Origin: Odontocerum albicorne
Taxonomy: Eukaryota > Arthropoda > Insecta > Trichoptera > Odontoceridae
Length of the DNA: 64,000 nt
Direction of reading: 5' to 3'
Assembly: GCA_949825065.1 (NCBI GenBank)
Contig: OX463842.1
Coordinates: 37,815,323 to 37,879,322, forward strand
Below are positions 47,441-58,479 of this stretch, piece by piece (position 1 is the stretch's first letter; every line of letters begins with the position of its first letter). Position numbers and translations under genes: made by a program. Under the pieces are notes generated by a model that saw only the letters and a list, made by a program, of their open reading frames with translations, had not been told where the DNA came from and made no database searches.

Positions 47441-48320
47441 TTCCGCCGCCACAGAACTGGAAGCCAACAGCAACAGGCCAGCGCTGCGCCGCGGTCGGCC
47501 TCCGCTACAGCGGCGGCCCAACACCGAGAAAACAAATCATTTTAGAAGTCGTTTAGAGCACTTTGCGGTGCTTTTTACTCTTTCGCGTCGTTTGCCATGC
47601 CAACGGGACGGTCCGAGCGCGCGGTGCGGCCTCATCGATCCACCAGTCGTGTGAATGAACAACCGGTCGGCCGTCAGCCAACTGCGCCGGAAACCGAGCA
47701 CCAATTTCACAATTCTCAGTCGCGAGCCCTGCGATTCCTCCGCCCTGCCACACGGACACTGCGAGGACACCGAGCACACATCACACAGCAAACACTTATG
47801 TAAGGAGAATACGTGAAAAAAAAACCGTCGTTGCGTGCGTAGAATGAGCGTGCGACGCGCGAGTAATATTTAAAGCACCCAGTACTGGGCGCGGCACTCA
47901 CTTTCTAATTCGTAAGTCTGATTCTTTTCTGCGGTAGCACTTTTCACGGTGTTGTCTCTCCTCAGGAACATATATCCTCGGGTGATTCGACCTTAAGCTC
48001 ATGTTAGAGCACTGTGAAACACAACCGATCCGCTCGGCGTCTAGTGCGGCACTGACGGACCCGTCCCGCGCCCCCCCGGGCCTGCGTCGCCCCCCCGCCA
48101 CATCCGCCCCCCACACACGCCGACTCGCCGCGTTTTTATGAATGGAGCCGTCTCCGGCCATCATGAATGAATGGCACGCGCAGAGCGGCTAGCTATGCCC
48201 GTCTCGCTCCTTCCGCCAGTTTTCGCGGGAAAGAGGAAGGTTTTACCGACGAGGGGGAAGGGGGCACTTTTCCCCCGCCCCGCCCGGCGCGGGGAAAGCC
48301 CGTCACGTGGGCGAGTAAAT
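47440..48320 (-). promoter_or_regulatory. CpG-rich block, candidate sprouty promoter and first exon
   Basis: About 900 bp with dense CpG and GC, unlike the flanks but like the sprouty exon. On the minus strand GAATTAGAAAGTGAGTGCCG at about 47905-47886 contains a possible 5' splice site (AAA-GTGAGT), which could join to the 37336 acceptor. Overlapping long frames on both strands are GC-driven and lack domains. A neighbouring gene's promoter is the alternative. Confidence 0.4.
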
Positions 48321-48324
48321 ACAA

Positions 48325-48960
48325 CAGGCCGCGAGGAAGAGCGAATTTTCCACGTGAAAATGTCACCGAAAGGGGATATTGCGTGGCACCCCGTTTAAAT
48401 GTAGTATGTGTCTACTTCCTGCGTGCCATTTCCGGGCCGAGACAGATGCGGTAGCTAAACGACAGTCTGCAAGCGTCAGTTCGCAGGCGACACGGAGCCC
48501 CATCAGGGTCACAACTCTGGCGGGTCGTGGGATGATGTGTGCGCTGTTGTGACAAAAATCTCAGGCTTTTTTTATATTTTGGAACACTCTTTTAACAATA
48601 TATACGAACATAAAATATCAAACATTTCAAGATAAAAACATCGTAAACACCATTTGGACATTTTTTTTGCGGGGAACAAAACATCTGATCTTTAAAACAA
48701 AATTATACTAAAAAATATTTTTACAAAAGAACGCATTTTTTATAACGTTATGTACTCGTATCTTTTTAAATAAATGACTTAATAAATATAATTTTGACAC
48801 ATTTGAAACATTATCGTAATGCAAGTAATATTCGTATAGAGTTATAGAATACAAACGAAATCTCAGAAAATTATTGATCAGTTACGTTTTCTCAATAAAC
48901 TTTTTAGAGAACATACTCGTATATCTAATCCACTAAAACATATATATTCGATCCGGACAA
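48325..48960. other. No gene recognised
   Basis: Falls from GC-rich to AT-rich. Nothing identified after about 48560. Confidence 0.3.
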
Positions 48961-48964
48961 TATC

Positions 48965-49465
48965 AAAATCTGTTAAAATGATAGTCCATAATAGTATTTT
49001 GTTGCCAACTTATGTTGCATGGGAGTGAAACATGGCCGTAGAAAAGGCTTATAGAAGCCGAATAAATGCGTACATTGATAATAATAGATGGAGTAATATG
49101 ACAGAGTATGGAATGAAGGGATAAGAGATGAATGTGAACTTAAGGCTGATGTGTTGAGTAAGATGAAGAAGATTGCGCATGTGGAACGAATGAATGAAGA
49201 ATGACTAACAAAACACACATATAGTGCAAATGTGAGTGGAAGGCGTAAGGGAGGAAGACCAAGGAAAGTATGGTTGAATCTAGTGAATGATATTTTATTT
49301 TAAAACAAGGAAACGTAGAAAGACAAAGAAATCGTAGAAGTTATGTGAGAAGGTGAATGGATGTAGAAGAGACTAAGAATGTGTGTCGACCGACATGAGA
49401 AAGACTAGCGCTCTGTTGTATCTGCTTACTTCGACATGGAAATGGCGTGTTAGTACGTATGTATC
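48965..49465 (+). mobile_element. LINE tail fragment, family A (long copy)
   Basis: Contains NLCCMGVKHG-like, RRNKRXVNVNLRLMC-like, GRRKGGRPRKVWLNLVND-like and KETXKCVS-like blocks, ending in TTCGACATGGAAATGGCGTG. Overall match to 498-965. Frameshifted. The mariner-like element at 49474 sits at its 3' edge. Confidence 0.6.
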
Positions 49466-49576
49466 ATCATATAGGATGTCCCAATGAGAGCGTCGGATTT
49501 AAATTACGCGCCATTTTTTTTATAAAGTTTGTAGCTCCAAAAATTTCATATGTGCCATCTGTCAATCTTGCGATTA

Positions 49577-50824
49577 TTTTAATTTTATTTATTTATTTAT
49601 TTAACACTTTTATTGCAATACAATCTGGCGGGTTTATTGCCAGGTGGCAATCTTTTCCAACCAACCATACAAAAGTAAATGAAGCAAGTTACGTGGTCGC
49701 ATAAATCATTCAAATGACTATCCATCCCCACGAAATCCATAAACACACACGTGAGCATATACCCACGAACCCCACAAAGACGGATAATCACCCGAACATT
49801 CTTTTTCATATAAAGTGAGATATCATCAATCAAAAGGAAAGGAAAGGATGGTGGAGAGGAAAAGAAAAGAAAAATCAGGAATGAAACACGTTATTTTACT
49901 GACTAGAAATTAAGAGTTTTTTCAGTCGCTTCTTAAAGCATGCCACGGACGGAGCGAGTCTTATATTGGTTTGTAACTGATTCCAGAGTCTCACTGCATG
50001 AACAGTAAAGGACGACGTAAAGAAAGAGGAGCGGTGAACTGGAAAGGCCAATAAACAATCTCTGTTTGAGCGTAGCGCTAATCTATGATTGGAAAGACGC
50101 TGAAAATTTTCGGCGAGATAAGAGGGTGCGGCGGGACAGTTAAGGATATTATACAATAGAGACAGTATGTGAATTTGGCGTCTATTTCTAACATTCAACC
50201 AGTTCAATGCCTTCTGGTATGAAGTTATATGATCGTACTTTCGTAGGTTGAAAATAAATCTTAGACACACATTTTGAAGACGCTGTAATTTGTCCAGCTG
50301 TTCCTCTGTAACATCCAAGTAACATACGTCCGCATAGTCCAGAATCGGAATGAGCAGAGATTGTACGAGTAAAATTTTGGTTTTAGTTGGAAGGAATCTT
50401 TGCAACACTTTAAGGGAATGAAGGCTGAAGAAGATCCTTCGGCTTACCTCATTTATTTGATCTCGCCATGAGAGAGTGTTATCTATTAGCACTCCTAGGT
50501 TTTTAACAGTTTTATGTAATGGTATGATAGAGCCATCAAGTAATATTGGAGGAAGTAAGTCAGTGTTGAATTTACCGAGAAGCTGAGGGCTGCCAATGAG
50601 GATCGCTTGAGACTTCTTAGGATTTATGAGTAAGCCATGCTCCCCAGTCCACTCCGAGATCGATTGAAGGTCCGCATTTAAATTGTTCAAAGTCGCGTGA
50701 AAGATAAGAACATTTAAGAGACGATTTTATTGGGTTGATGAATATAGAAAAAAGGAGTGGAGAGAGAATTCCACCTTGGGGAACGCCTGCAGAGAGATCA
50801 GTCCATTCAGATATACGCTCTTAC
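49577..50824 (-). mobile_element. CR1/Jockey-type LINE, 5'-truncated, with target duplication
   Basis: Flanked by GCGATTA at 49570-49576 and 50825-50831. Minus strand: SAGVPQGGILSPLLF (RT), then a deletion that removes the catalytic Y-DD box, then an open 264-codon frame (50690-49896) covering the RT C-terminus and downstream domain. The 3' UTR ends with GGTTGGAAAAGATTGCCACC, TGGCAATAAACCCGCC and (TAAA)n at 49577-49605. This 3' end matches SINE-1. The missing YADD box means it is dead. Confidence 0.88.
49896..50690 (-). pseudogene. LINE RT C-terminal domain
   Basis: 264 codons open. Blocks: LLINPKKSQAILIGS (RT primer-grip side), KNLGVLIDNTLSWRDQI, LLVQSLLIPILDYADVCYLD, LQRLQNVCLRFIFNLRKYDH, LRSNRDCLLAFPVHRS and AVRLWNQL. 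These are typical of CR1/Jockey-type elements. The ATG is internal to the former ORF, not a true start. Confidence 0.85.
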
Positions 50825-51244
50825 GCGATTAGTAAATATCGAACGCTACACGAAATACCAACGCGTTATTATGGTTAAAACTCATTAAAAATGGAGAAAG
50901 TTTTGCTGAATTAGTTCGTAAACATCTTGAAATTTTCGGTCAAAATAATGGTTCAAATGAGTCATCAATTCGAAGATTAATTAAAAAAATTGAGGTAACT
51001 GGTTCGATTCTGGACAATAAGTCACCCATGCCATGGGTCCTCGTACCGGGCGTTCACTCGAAAACATAGCCGTAGTGAGAGAATGTGTTACTGAAACCCC
51101 AGGGACATCAATTCGTCATCGTTCACGTTTAGACATTTCAAGAAGCCCCTTACATTTGGATCTGCATGCCCACAAAATCCAACTGATCCAAGAACTCAAA
51201 CCGGCAAACTAAATCCGGCGCTCTTAACATATAGGGACACCTTT

Positions 51245-52138
51245 ATATGCAAACTTCATTATGACAAGCCTTTTTCCAATCTTGCACCATATGTGAATTC
51301 AGTCTTACGCATAAAGGTAAGGCTGCTAATACATTGGAGAATGCACACAAAATGAAATTGTCACCGAAGCGATTGAGCCGTGTAGGACGGAGTGTTCAGT
51401 TCGCACGCATTGAATGCTGAATACTTTTCCAGTCGCATCCGGTCATTAAGGTGAAACTTGACATCCGTAAGCGAGAACCACGCGCGCGGTCATTCTGTCG
51501 GCCTGCTCGCTGCAACGTGCACATTGCACATGTGCACTGCCCGTCCGCGTCAAAGCAACGACTTTCAAATGTGGAATGTTCACTCTGTAACTTCACGTGT
51601 TTCATTCATAAGGCGAATAAAATATTAGGAATTCCGTTTGATCCTAATAATCATTGACCAACTAATTTCACCAACACACCATTAGTATACTAACATATAT
51701 ATTACAGAGAGTAGCTCACCATGTCGAACTTCTCACGGTGTGTAACTATAGAAGCCTCGAAACAAGAAGGCAAGAATCCATTGCGATATTCCTACTGAAG
51801 ATTTTTCAAGGTTGCTTTAACTGTCCTGCAATTCTAGAAGCACTAGTTTATATGTACCTAATAAATATAGCCGTGCAAGAAATCACCCTCTGTTCTACAC
51901 AGTACCTTACAAAATTAATATCTTGGCTAAACACTCAGTCACGCGTGGTATAGAGATAACATATTGAAACAACTGAATGACACTGGATATAATCTCGGCA
52001 CCGCCTAGCAATATGAGAAGAATCCTGGCTGCTATTATTCCTAACGAATAAGCTAACTCTAGAAGCAGACCCTTTTTGTGTAACAGAGAAATCCGTGCAA
52101 AGTGGATAAAAAAATTATTATCGGTTAAAAATAATATA
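51245..52138. other. No gene recognised; GC-richer block at 51360-51650
   Basis: The block (GACGGAGTGTTCAGTTCGCA, CACGCGCGCGGTCATTCTG, TGCACATTGCACATGTGCAC) may be a MITE; no ends paired. The rest is AT-rich. Confidence 0.3.
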
Positions 52139-53002
52139 TGTAAAAATAATACAGTCAGGCGACGTAGTCCGGTGCACAGTGATGTGGTTGGTGCTTCCGT
52201 TGATGTATTATTTATCGTATATTTAACACTTCATTGTAAAAATAATACAGTCAGGCGACGTAGTCCGGTGCACAGTGATGTGGTTGGTGCTTCCGTTGAT
52301 GTATTATTTATCGTATATTTAACACTTCATTGTAAAAATAATACAGTCAGGCGACGTAGTCCGGTGCACAGTGATGTGGTTGGTGCTTCCGTTGATGTAT
52401 TATTTATCGTATATTTAACACTTCATTGTAAAAATAATACAGTCAGGCGACGTAGTCCGGTGCACAGTGATGTGGTTGGTGCTTCCGTTGATGTATTATT
52501 TATCGTATATTTAACACTTCATTGTAAAAATAATACAGTCAGGCGACGTAGTCCGGTGCACAGTGATGTGGTTGGTGCTTCCGTTGATGTATTATTTATC
52601 GTATATTTAACACTTCATTGTAAAAATAATACAGTCAGGCGACGTAGTCCGGTGCACAGTGATGTGGTTGGTGCTTCCGTTGATGTATTATTTATCGTAT
52701 ATTTAACACTTCATTGTAAAAATAATACAGTCAGGCGACGTAGTCCGGTGCACAGTGATGTGGTTGGTGCTTCCGTTGATGTATTATTTATCGTATATTT
52801 AACACTTCATTGTAAAAATAATACAGTCAGGCGACGTAGTCCGGTGCACAGTGATGTGGTTGGTGCTTCCGTTGATGTATTATTTATCGTATATTTAACA
52901 CTTCATTGTAAAAATAATACAGTCAGGCGACGTAGTCCGGTGCACAGTGATGTGGTTGATGCTTCCGTTGATGTATTATTTATCGTATATTTAACACTTC
53001 AT
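52139..53002. repeat. Tandem array, 9 units of 96 bp
   Basis: TGTAAAAATAATACAGTCAG recurs at exact 96-bp steps from 52139. Units are essentially identical; one G-to-A change marks the last (GTGGTTGATGCT). On the minus strand each unit starts with TACAATGAAGTGTTAAATA, a variant of the LINE/SINE terminus, followed by about 62 bp of other sequence. The 331-codon plus frame (32-residue repeat) is kept open only because 96 is a multiple of three. Confidence 0.97.
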
Positions 53003-53075
53003 TGTAAAAAAAAATTGGCGGGCTTATTGCCAGTTAGCGATTTCTTCCAACCAACTAGACAAGTTAAATAAAGGA
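53003..53075 (-). mobile_element. LINE/SINE 3' tail at the array edge
   Basis: The minus strand reads TAGTTGGTTGGAAGAAATCG, then CTAACTGGCAATAAGCCCGCC, a T tract, and runs directly into the first minus-strand unit of the 96-bp array. The upstream part of the source element is lost. Confidence 0.75.
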
Positions 53076-53339
53076 GGTAACATGGTCGTGAAAAATATTC
53101 CAAAAATTTTTCACCTGTACAAAATTCATGAACAATACCTAGACATAGTCAATATGAAAGTAAGACAAAGGAACATGGAAGGGATGGTAGAGAGGAATTA
53201 AAAGTCAGAAATGAAATATTTTATAATACTGACTTGGTTCCGCTAAATTCAAGTCTTTCACCTGTTTTTTTAAGTGATAATAATGAAGATGTAAGTGACT
53301 AAAATATTAAATGTACCTTCTAGTTGTATATACAAACCA

Positions 53340-53610
53340 TCACGTTATGTCATTTTAGGGGTTGGCAAAGAGGACAGATATCAATGCACTTTTATCCATG
53401 CTCACAGCTCTCGCTTCGTCCACATACATAAATTTCGTCATACATGCTCTCCTGTTTCTCATAACTCTCACCTTTCCTTCAACAAAAATTTCTCCAACTA
53501 TCTCCTTCCACTATTTCCTCGGTTTACCACTTCCACGCTCTCTTTCATTCCAGATATATACGAGTATATTTGTTTCGTAAGTCTTTCGCAACCATATTCA
53601 TTAAATTTTT
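53340..53610 (-). mobile_element. LINE tail fragment, family A
   Basis: Minus strand: LTKQIYSYISGMKES-like, KPRK-like and RRACMTKF-like blocks, then ISVLFANP at the end. Nearest relative in the window is 1-300. Confidence 0.6.
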
Positions 53611-54079
53611 ATTAATTTATGTTTCAAATTTGTGATAGAGGAATGAGACCACTTCGTCACAGGTTTTGCCTAGTGCAGTGGTTATCTATATCCACAAAAT
53701 TTTGTTTTTTTTTTGTTTTATGTATTTGTACTCTATTTGGTATTTTATTTCCATTAAAACTATTTAATTCGTAATTGTTGTATTGTAAATGATGAATAAA
53801 TAAAAAAGAAAAAAAAATTAAGCCTCGTTCTATACATTGTTGATTTTGTTCAAGCACTAAAACAACCAGCTTCAAAATAAAAACCCCGTCTTCACAATTA
53901 CTAATTGACAAAAATATTATTATGAAACCATTATAATTAGGTCAAACAAAATAAAATTTGATAAAATTTTACACAAAGAAAACTAATGATGGCTCAAGTA
54001 AGATAAACGAAAAATCAATCATGAACTTTTTGGACCAACCTGTAATCTTTATCTTTGGCTATTGAGTATTATGGACTCG
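53611..54079. other. No gene recognised
   Basis: AT-rich, poly(T) and poly(A) tracts. Confidence 0.35.
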
Positions 54080-54126
54080 ATAATCATTTTTACTTACAAG
54101 TATAAAACTTTTGTAAGTAAAAATGA
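54080..54126. repeat. Inverted repeat, ~18-bp arms
   Basis: AATCATTTTTACTTACAA and its complement TTTGTAAGTAAAAATGATT around a short centre. Confidence 0.75.
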
Positions 54127-54321
54127 TTGTTTATAAAAGAGATTTCTTTAACTAATCAATAACTAACAAAAATAAAATATTTGAGTTATCTAAAACACAA
54201 TCTTTTGAAAAAAAAATTTTTTGGAATATTTGTGGAAGAAATCAACTACAAAACAATAGGAATAAAAAACAAAGTTTCCATATTCGATCAAGTCAAACAA
54301 TTAATAACGCATAACTATATA

Positions 54322-55625
54322 CAGGTCAAATTTTATTATAACGAATAACGAAGTAACGATATTTTCAGAATAACGAATATTTTTGTTGAATCGAATGAAT
54401 ATGTTTAACGAATCCCGTTTTAAGGAAATGAAAATTTCAATATAACATTTTTCCAAACCTGTTTAGATGACAAAAGCAACATTTAACTAATGAATTTGGA
54501 CGCTCTAATGATAAGATAAAAAAGAAGAAAAAAAACTATTTTAATTCATACAATTTAATATGCGATATAGAACACGTATTATAAGTTGAATTTTTATCTC
54601 CAAATTGTACAGAATTCAGATCTGGGAATTTATACAGGATTGAGATCTGGGAATTTATACAGGATTGAGATCTGGGAATTTATACAGGATTGAGATCTGG
54701 GAATTATACAGGATTGGGATCTGGGAATTATACAGGATTAAGATCTGGGAATTTATACAGGATTTAGATCTGGGAATTATACAGGATTGGGATCTGAGAA
54801 TTATACAGGATTAAGATCTGGGAATTTATACAGGATTTAGATCTTGGTATGCATATGCGTACTGCATTTCGATATTTTTTTGCATACATTATTCATTTAA
54901 ATGTTTATAATTTTTGTGAAAAGTTGTATTTAAATTAATGCGCACTCAAAATTCTAATTTGAGTATTACTCTTTAACCTTTTTAAATGGTCGATGAAAGA
55001 TAGTACATTGTAATAAAATAAATAAAATTGAAAAGTTTGGAGCGTATCTATCCATAGTATAATATTATGATGTCTTAGAAAATATTTATCAACTTTTTTG
55101 AATTGTGCTCGGAGTATCGGTCCGATTTAAGGACACCTTACTCCTTCATCGGATTTATGAAACGAACGTGGGATATTTGATGGAGATTCGATTGAGGTTG
55201 TGAGGAGAAAAACACGGTGGTAGAGAGGAAAGGATATAATTTTACATATATTAATGTTGTAAGTATACATATACGTCACATTTTAAAATACTTAAATTAT
55301 TTTATACGTCACACACGTTTTATATTTACGCACGTTTATGTATACATACAGGAAGAAAAGAAACATACACTCGTATATATACAAATAAAGATATCTCATA
55401 TTATAATATAGTACAAAGATGAGGGTCAGGGCGGGTAAGTGTGTGACTTTATAAGATATATAGTTAAATATGCAAATACGAACATTCCTAAGAAAAATGC
55501 GTTAATTTAAAAATATCATCATTCTTTGAAAAAAATTGAGTGTAAGAGTATTTATACAACTTTTATTCTGAAATATAACAGTTTTTTACGGTCCCATGAA
55601 TTTCGTTATGATGGAATTTAACCTG
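54322..55625. mobile_element. pogo/Tigger-like non-autonomous element (1.3 kb)
   Basis: The left end CAGGTCAAATTTTATTATAA continues into CGAA. The right end, as complement, CAGGTTAAATTCCATCATAA also continues into CGAA. TA lies outside both (54320-54321, 55626-55627). No transposase frame inside; the interior is AT-rich and holds a minisatellite. The TIR style suggests the pogo/Tigger branch of Tc1/mariner. Confidence 0.72.
54618..54845. repeat. Minisatellite, ~25-bp unit x 9, with higher-order triplet
   Basis: AGATCTGGGAATTTATACAG plus GATTG repeats. Units 4-6 and 7-9 repeat as a set of three with junctions GATTGG, GATTAA, GATTTA. It lies entirely inside the pogo/Tigger-like element. Confidence 0.92.
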
Positions 55626-55779
55626 TATGTGTGTATATTTATTGTATCTGTTTGTGTCTATTTATAATTAACTTAAATATTAATAAACTTGTCATTTTGT
55701 TATTTATTGCCGGCGTATAACGAAATGTTTCCAATAGAATGACACATTTTTTTCGAGAAAAAAGTTTAGTACATAAAGG

Positions 55780-55905
55780 CTATTTAAAACGGGTATAAAC
55801 AAATACCCTTTCACACACAGATGAACTCTACTACAATTGGGAATCGAACACGAAACCCCCGGATGGAAGTTAAGCACCTTTCCAACTAAGCTATGGAGGT
55901 CGTCT
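55780..55905 (-). mobile_element. SINE-1 head
   Basis: The minus strand has CCATAGCTTAGTTGGAAAGG (A box) and CGTGTTCGATTCCC (B box), then a body with GGGTATTTGTTTATACCCG. The body matches 56775-56965. No 3' tail. Confidence 0.6.
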
Positions 55906-56404
55906 TTTTTTAAAGTTATGCTCTTGAAGATCATAAATAACAAATTATCAATGATTCTTTCATCAAAACTCAACTAATGGTTATGATAGTAAATAAACGG
56001 TTCAAATCAAAAGGTTACCTTATTATGTACATCAAAAACGGGATTATTCTGTTGAGCTCGACAGGAAAGGACACAACACTAACTCAGTTTTGATGACCTG
56101 AGACCTAAGACAAAACTGCCAATGAGTTTATCTCGAGTCGCATAAAAATGACTATCGCAGGATGTGATAAAGCATTAAGGAAGATAACAAGTGTACTGAG
56201 AGTGGGATGTAGCTCAATGGAAATTGGTGATAACGTTATTATTTACAGATAAAATATAATCATTGAGTTTGTATTTCAAGTAACTGAATCATACGTTCCA
56301 TGCAGCTAAAAATACACTAAAATAAACGATATATTAGATAAGGTTTGCCCTTATTAATATAATATGTAAATTGTATTATATTACATTTTCTGTATAAAGT
56401 ATAT

Positions 56405-56690
56405 ACACAACATTATGCCTTCGACAGATCATCCGATTCTTTGGTCACATTGCTCGTAGCCAAGGAGACAGTTTGGAGAGGTTTGTGGTTAATGGAGGTG
56501 TGGAAGGATGACGCGCAAGAGGATGAGTCCCAATGCGTTGGACTGACCAAGTGAGAGACGTAACTGGACTACCCTTAACAACTGCCCATTGAGCCACAGA
56601 GTTTAGGGATGGATGAAGAGTCGTCGGAGGCTATCATGGGAGTCACGGTGCTCAGTCATAAGTTACACGACAACTAGGTTAAAATCCTGG
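56405..56690 (+). mobile_element. LINE tail fragment, family B
   Basis: Blocks RQIIRFFGHIARSQGDSLER, WKDDAQEDES and MRWTDQVRDVTGLPLTT, then MDEESSEAIMGVTVLS-like. The best kept family B copy, with two or three frameshifts. Confidence 0.65.
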
Positions 56691-56774
56691 TTGTAAGACA
56701 ACTAGGATAACGGCCTCGGAGGACATCATATTAATTGTAAGATATATATTTATTTGTCTAATTATTACACTTTC

Positions 56775-56965
56775 GTCATATAGAGTACAACATGGTGAGT
56801 TTATTGCATTTGGTAATCTTTTCCAAGCAACCAGAAAGACGTCAAAGAGGCCTGAAGTAAAAACGAGGTTGATGCCTTTTTTTTAAAATGGGTATAAACG
56901 GACACCGAACCCGCAACTTCCGGGTTGTAAGACAAGCGTCTTAACAAGTAGGCCACGGAGGTAGT
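56775..56965 (-). mobile_element. SINE-1, full-length example
   Basis: Minus strand in order: CCGTGGCCTACTTGTTAAGAC (A box), GTTGCGGGTTCGGTGTCC (B box), CGTTTATACCCATTTT, an A tract, GTCTTTCTGGTTGCTTGGAA, AAGATTACCAAATGCAAT, AAACTCACCATGTTGTAC, then TATGACGAAAGTGTAATAA. About 190 bp. It shows head, body and LINE-like tail joined. Confidence 0.8.
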
Positions 56966-56999
56966 TGATTTAGTCATAAAAGTCTCGAAGACAGAGACA

Positions 57000-57730
57000 G
57001 TTATTTCGTTCTTGATTGTTAAGCCGGTATGACAGCACTTAGGTACACAATGTAGAAATTAAATATACATATATTTATTTTAACATATATACAAAAAATA
57101 AAGTATTAGAGTTATATAATACTATATATCTGTTGTTCATCATTTATGCGTTTTCAGATTTTATTCAGTTGTGTTTTTTGCTGTGATACAGAAGTTCTTA
57201 CTTTTGTTTTAGTTATGAGATACGAGGTATTTATTGCTTCATCATAAGCGACATGTTTCCATACATCGAAATATTTTTATGTGAATCAATAAATTAGATT
57301 GTGTTGAACATAAAATCGAAAAAGCAGTGAACTAGTAGTTATTAGACGATCAAGTGATCGCGGATAAGAGAAGCAGGAGACGAAGAGGAGTAATTGATGT
57401 AATTTGTTCGAGTGGTGCTGTCGCTGCAGAGTGGCCATCTCCACTCCGCTCTCCGCTCAGTCTACAGCCATCCAGGGCACTCGCCAATTGCATCAATTAA
57501 CTGCTGCTGCTGTTGATGCTGGTGACAGTCAGGGACGGAAAACTGGACCGGAACAGACTGCGAGAGGAACGTTCAATTGCTGAACCAAAAAAAAATCAAA
57601 GCGACACCGCTTATCCCAAAAGCGTTCCGAAATTATGTCAGCCCGCTGCTTAGCCAGACAGTTACGCAGAAATAATAAATGGTGAAATAAAACACCGAAG
57701 TATTTCTCGAAAGAAGCTAAGCTGGCTGAT
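57000..57730. other. No gene recognised; GC-richer block 57390-57680
   Basis: The block is bounded by TAATTGATGTAATTTG and CAATTGCATCAATTA, an imperfect inverted pair containing homeodomain-like TAATTG cores. It could be a regulatory element. It is not protein-like. Confidence 0.25.
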
Positions 57731-57734
57731 CATA

Positions 57735-58165
57735 ATGGAATCTTGGTCACAATAATAGGTTCAAGCGAAACTTGGACATGGAAAAAGTGATGAAAGTAAG
57801 ATAAATACAGTAGAAATGAAAACGTTACACATAATGCGTGGAAAAAAAACTATATATGGACATCAGGAAAGAATTGGGGTTGAAATAATAAGCAGTATTT
57901 AAGATAACAGAAGAGAATAAAATATCATTAAGATGTTTCGGCCACATAGAAAGAATGAATAATGAAAGATTTACAAAAATAATCTATACAAGTAGAATAG
58001 AAGTTGAAAAACAATCAAATTCTAAAAGGAGTGAAAAGTCGTTATAATAGAAGAGTATGCATGACGAGGTGTATAGATGTAGTAAAAGCGAAATATATAC
58101 ACAATAATATAAATAAGTGGATATACGAGTATGTTATCTATGTCTACCATAATAGGGACGTGGCG
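57735..58165 (+). mobile_element. LINE tail fragment, family A
   Basis: Decayed KVMKVRXIQ, GVEIISSI, ISLRCFGHIERMNNERFTKI and RRVCMTRCIDVVKAKY blocks. Frameshifted. Confidence 0.55.
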
Positions 58166-58261
58166 TTATGGTGATAATGATAAGCTACTGACCGCGAGGA
58201 CATCAATACATTCAGATAGGCTACAACGAACGGGGATTCGAACCCAAATTAAAGTTTAGCC

Positions 58262-58475
58262 TATACTTAATCCAATTCCGAGGTAGACTAAAGAAAACGT
58301 AGCTGAATCAAGTGGGCCAAATTTTGAAAGAAGGTAAAGTAAGACATATGAATAATAAAAGATTGTGTATGACGAGACATATGAATGTGGAGAGTCGAAA
58401 GTTGGGTGCTTGGATATTGAGAAATGTTCCTTCTGCCTACCCCGCAAGGGAAACGACGTGATGATATGTATGTAT
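58262..58475 (+). mobile_element. LINE tail fragment, family A
   Basis: RGRLKKT-LNQVGQILKEGK block then NNKRLCMTRHMNVESRK, ending PSAYPARETT-like. Lies 100 bp from the previous copy, same strand. Confidence 0.55.
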
Positions 58476-58479
58476 CAAG

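Larger units (their letters stand above)
49474..51243 (+). mobile_element. mariner-like transposon remnant containing a LINE
   Basis: The left end GGATGTCCCAATGAGAGCGTCGG and right end, as complement, AAGGTGTCCCTATATGTTAAGAGCGCCGG are related, and TA lies outside each. The plus strand at 50842-51205 encodes a decayed helix-turn-helix transposase N-terminus: KNGESFAELVRK, FGQNNGSNESSIRRLIKK, GRSLENIAVV and ETPGTSIRHRS. The catalytic DDD part is absent. Without the LINE the remnant is about 515 bp. Confidence 0.75.

Noticed and set aside
47024..48454. Long open frames in the CpG-rich block
   Set aside because: GC-driven, mutually overlapping on both strands, with no recognised domain.
52076..53071. 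331-codon plus-strand frame with a 32-residue repeat
   Set aside because: Same reason (96-bp period). The repeat is explained as DNA-level satellite containing a LINE/SINE end.
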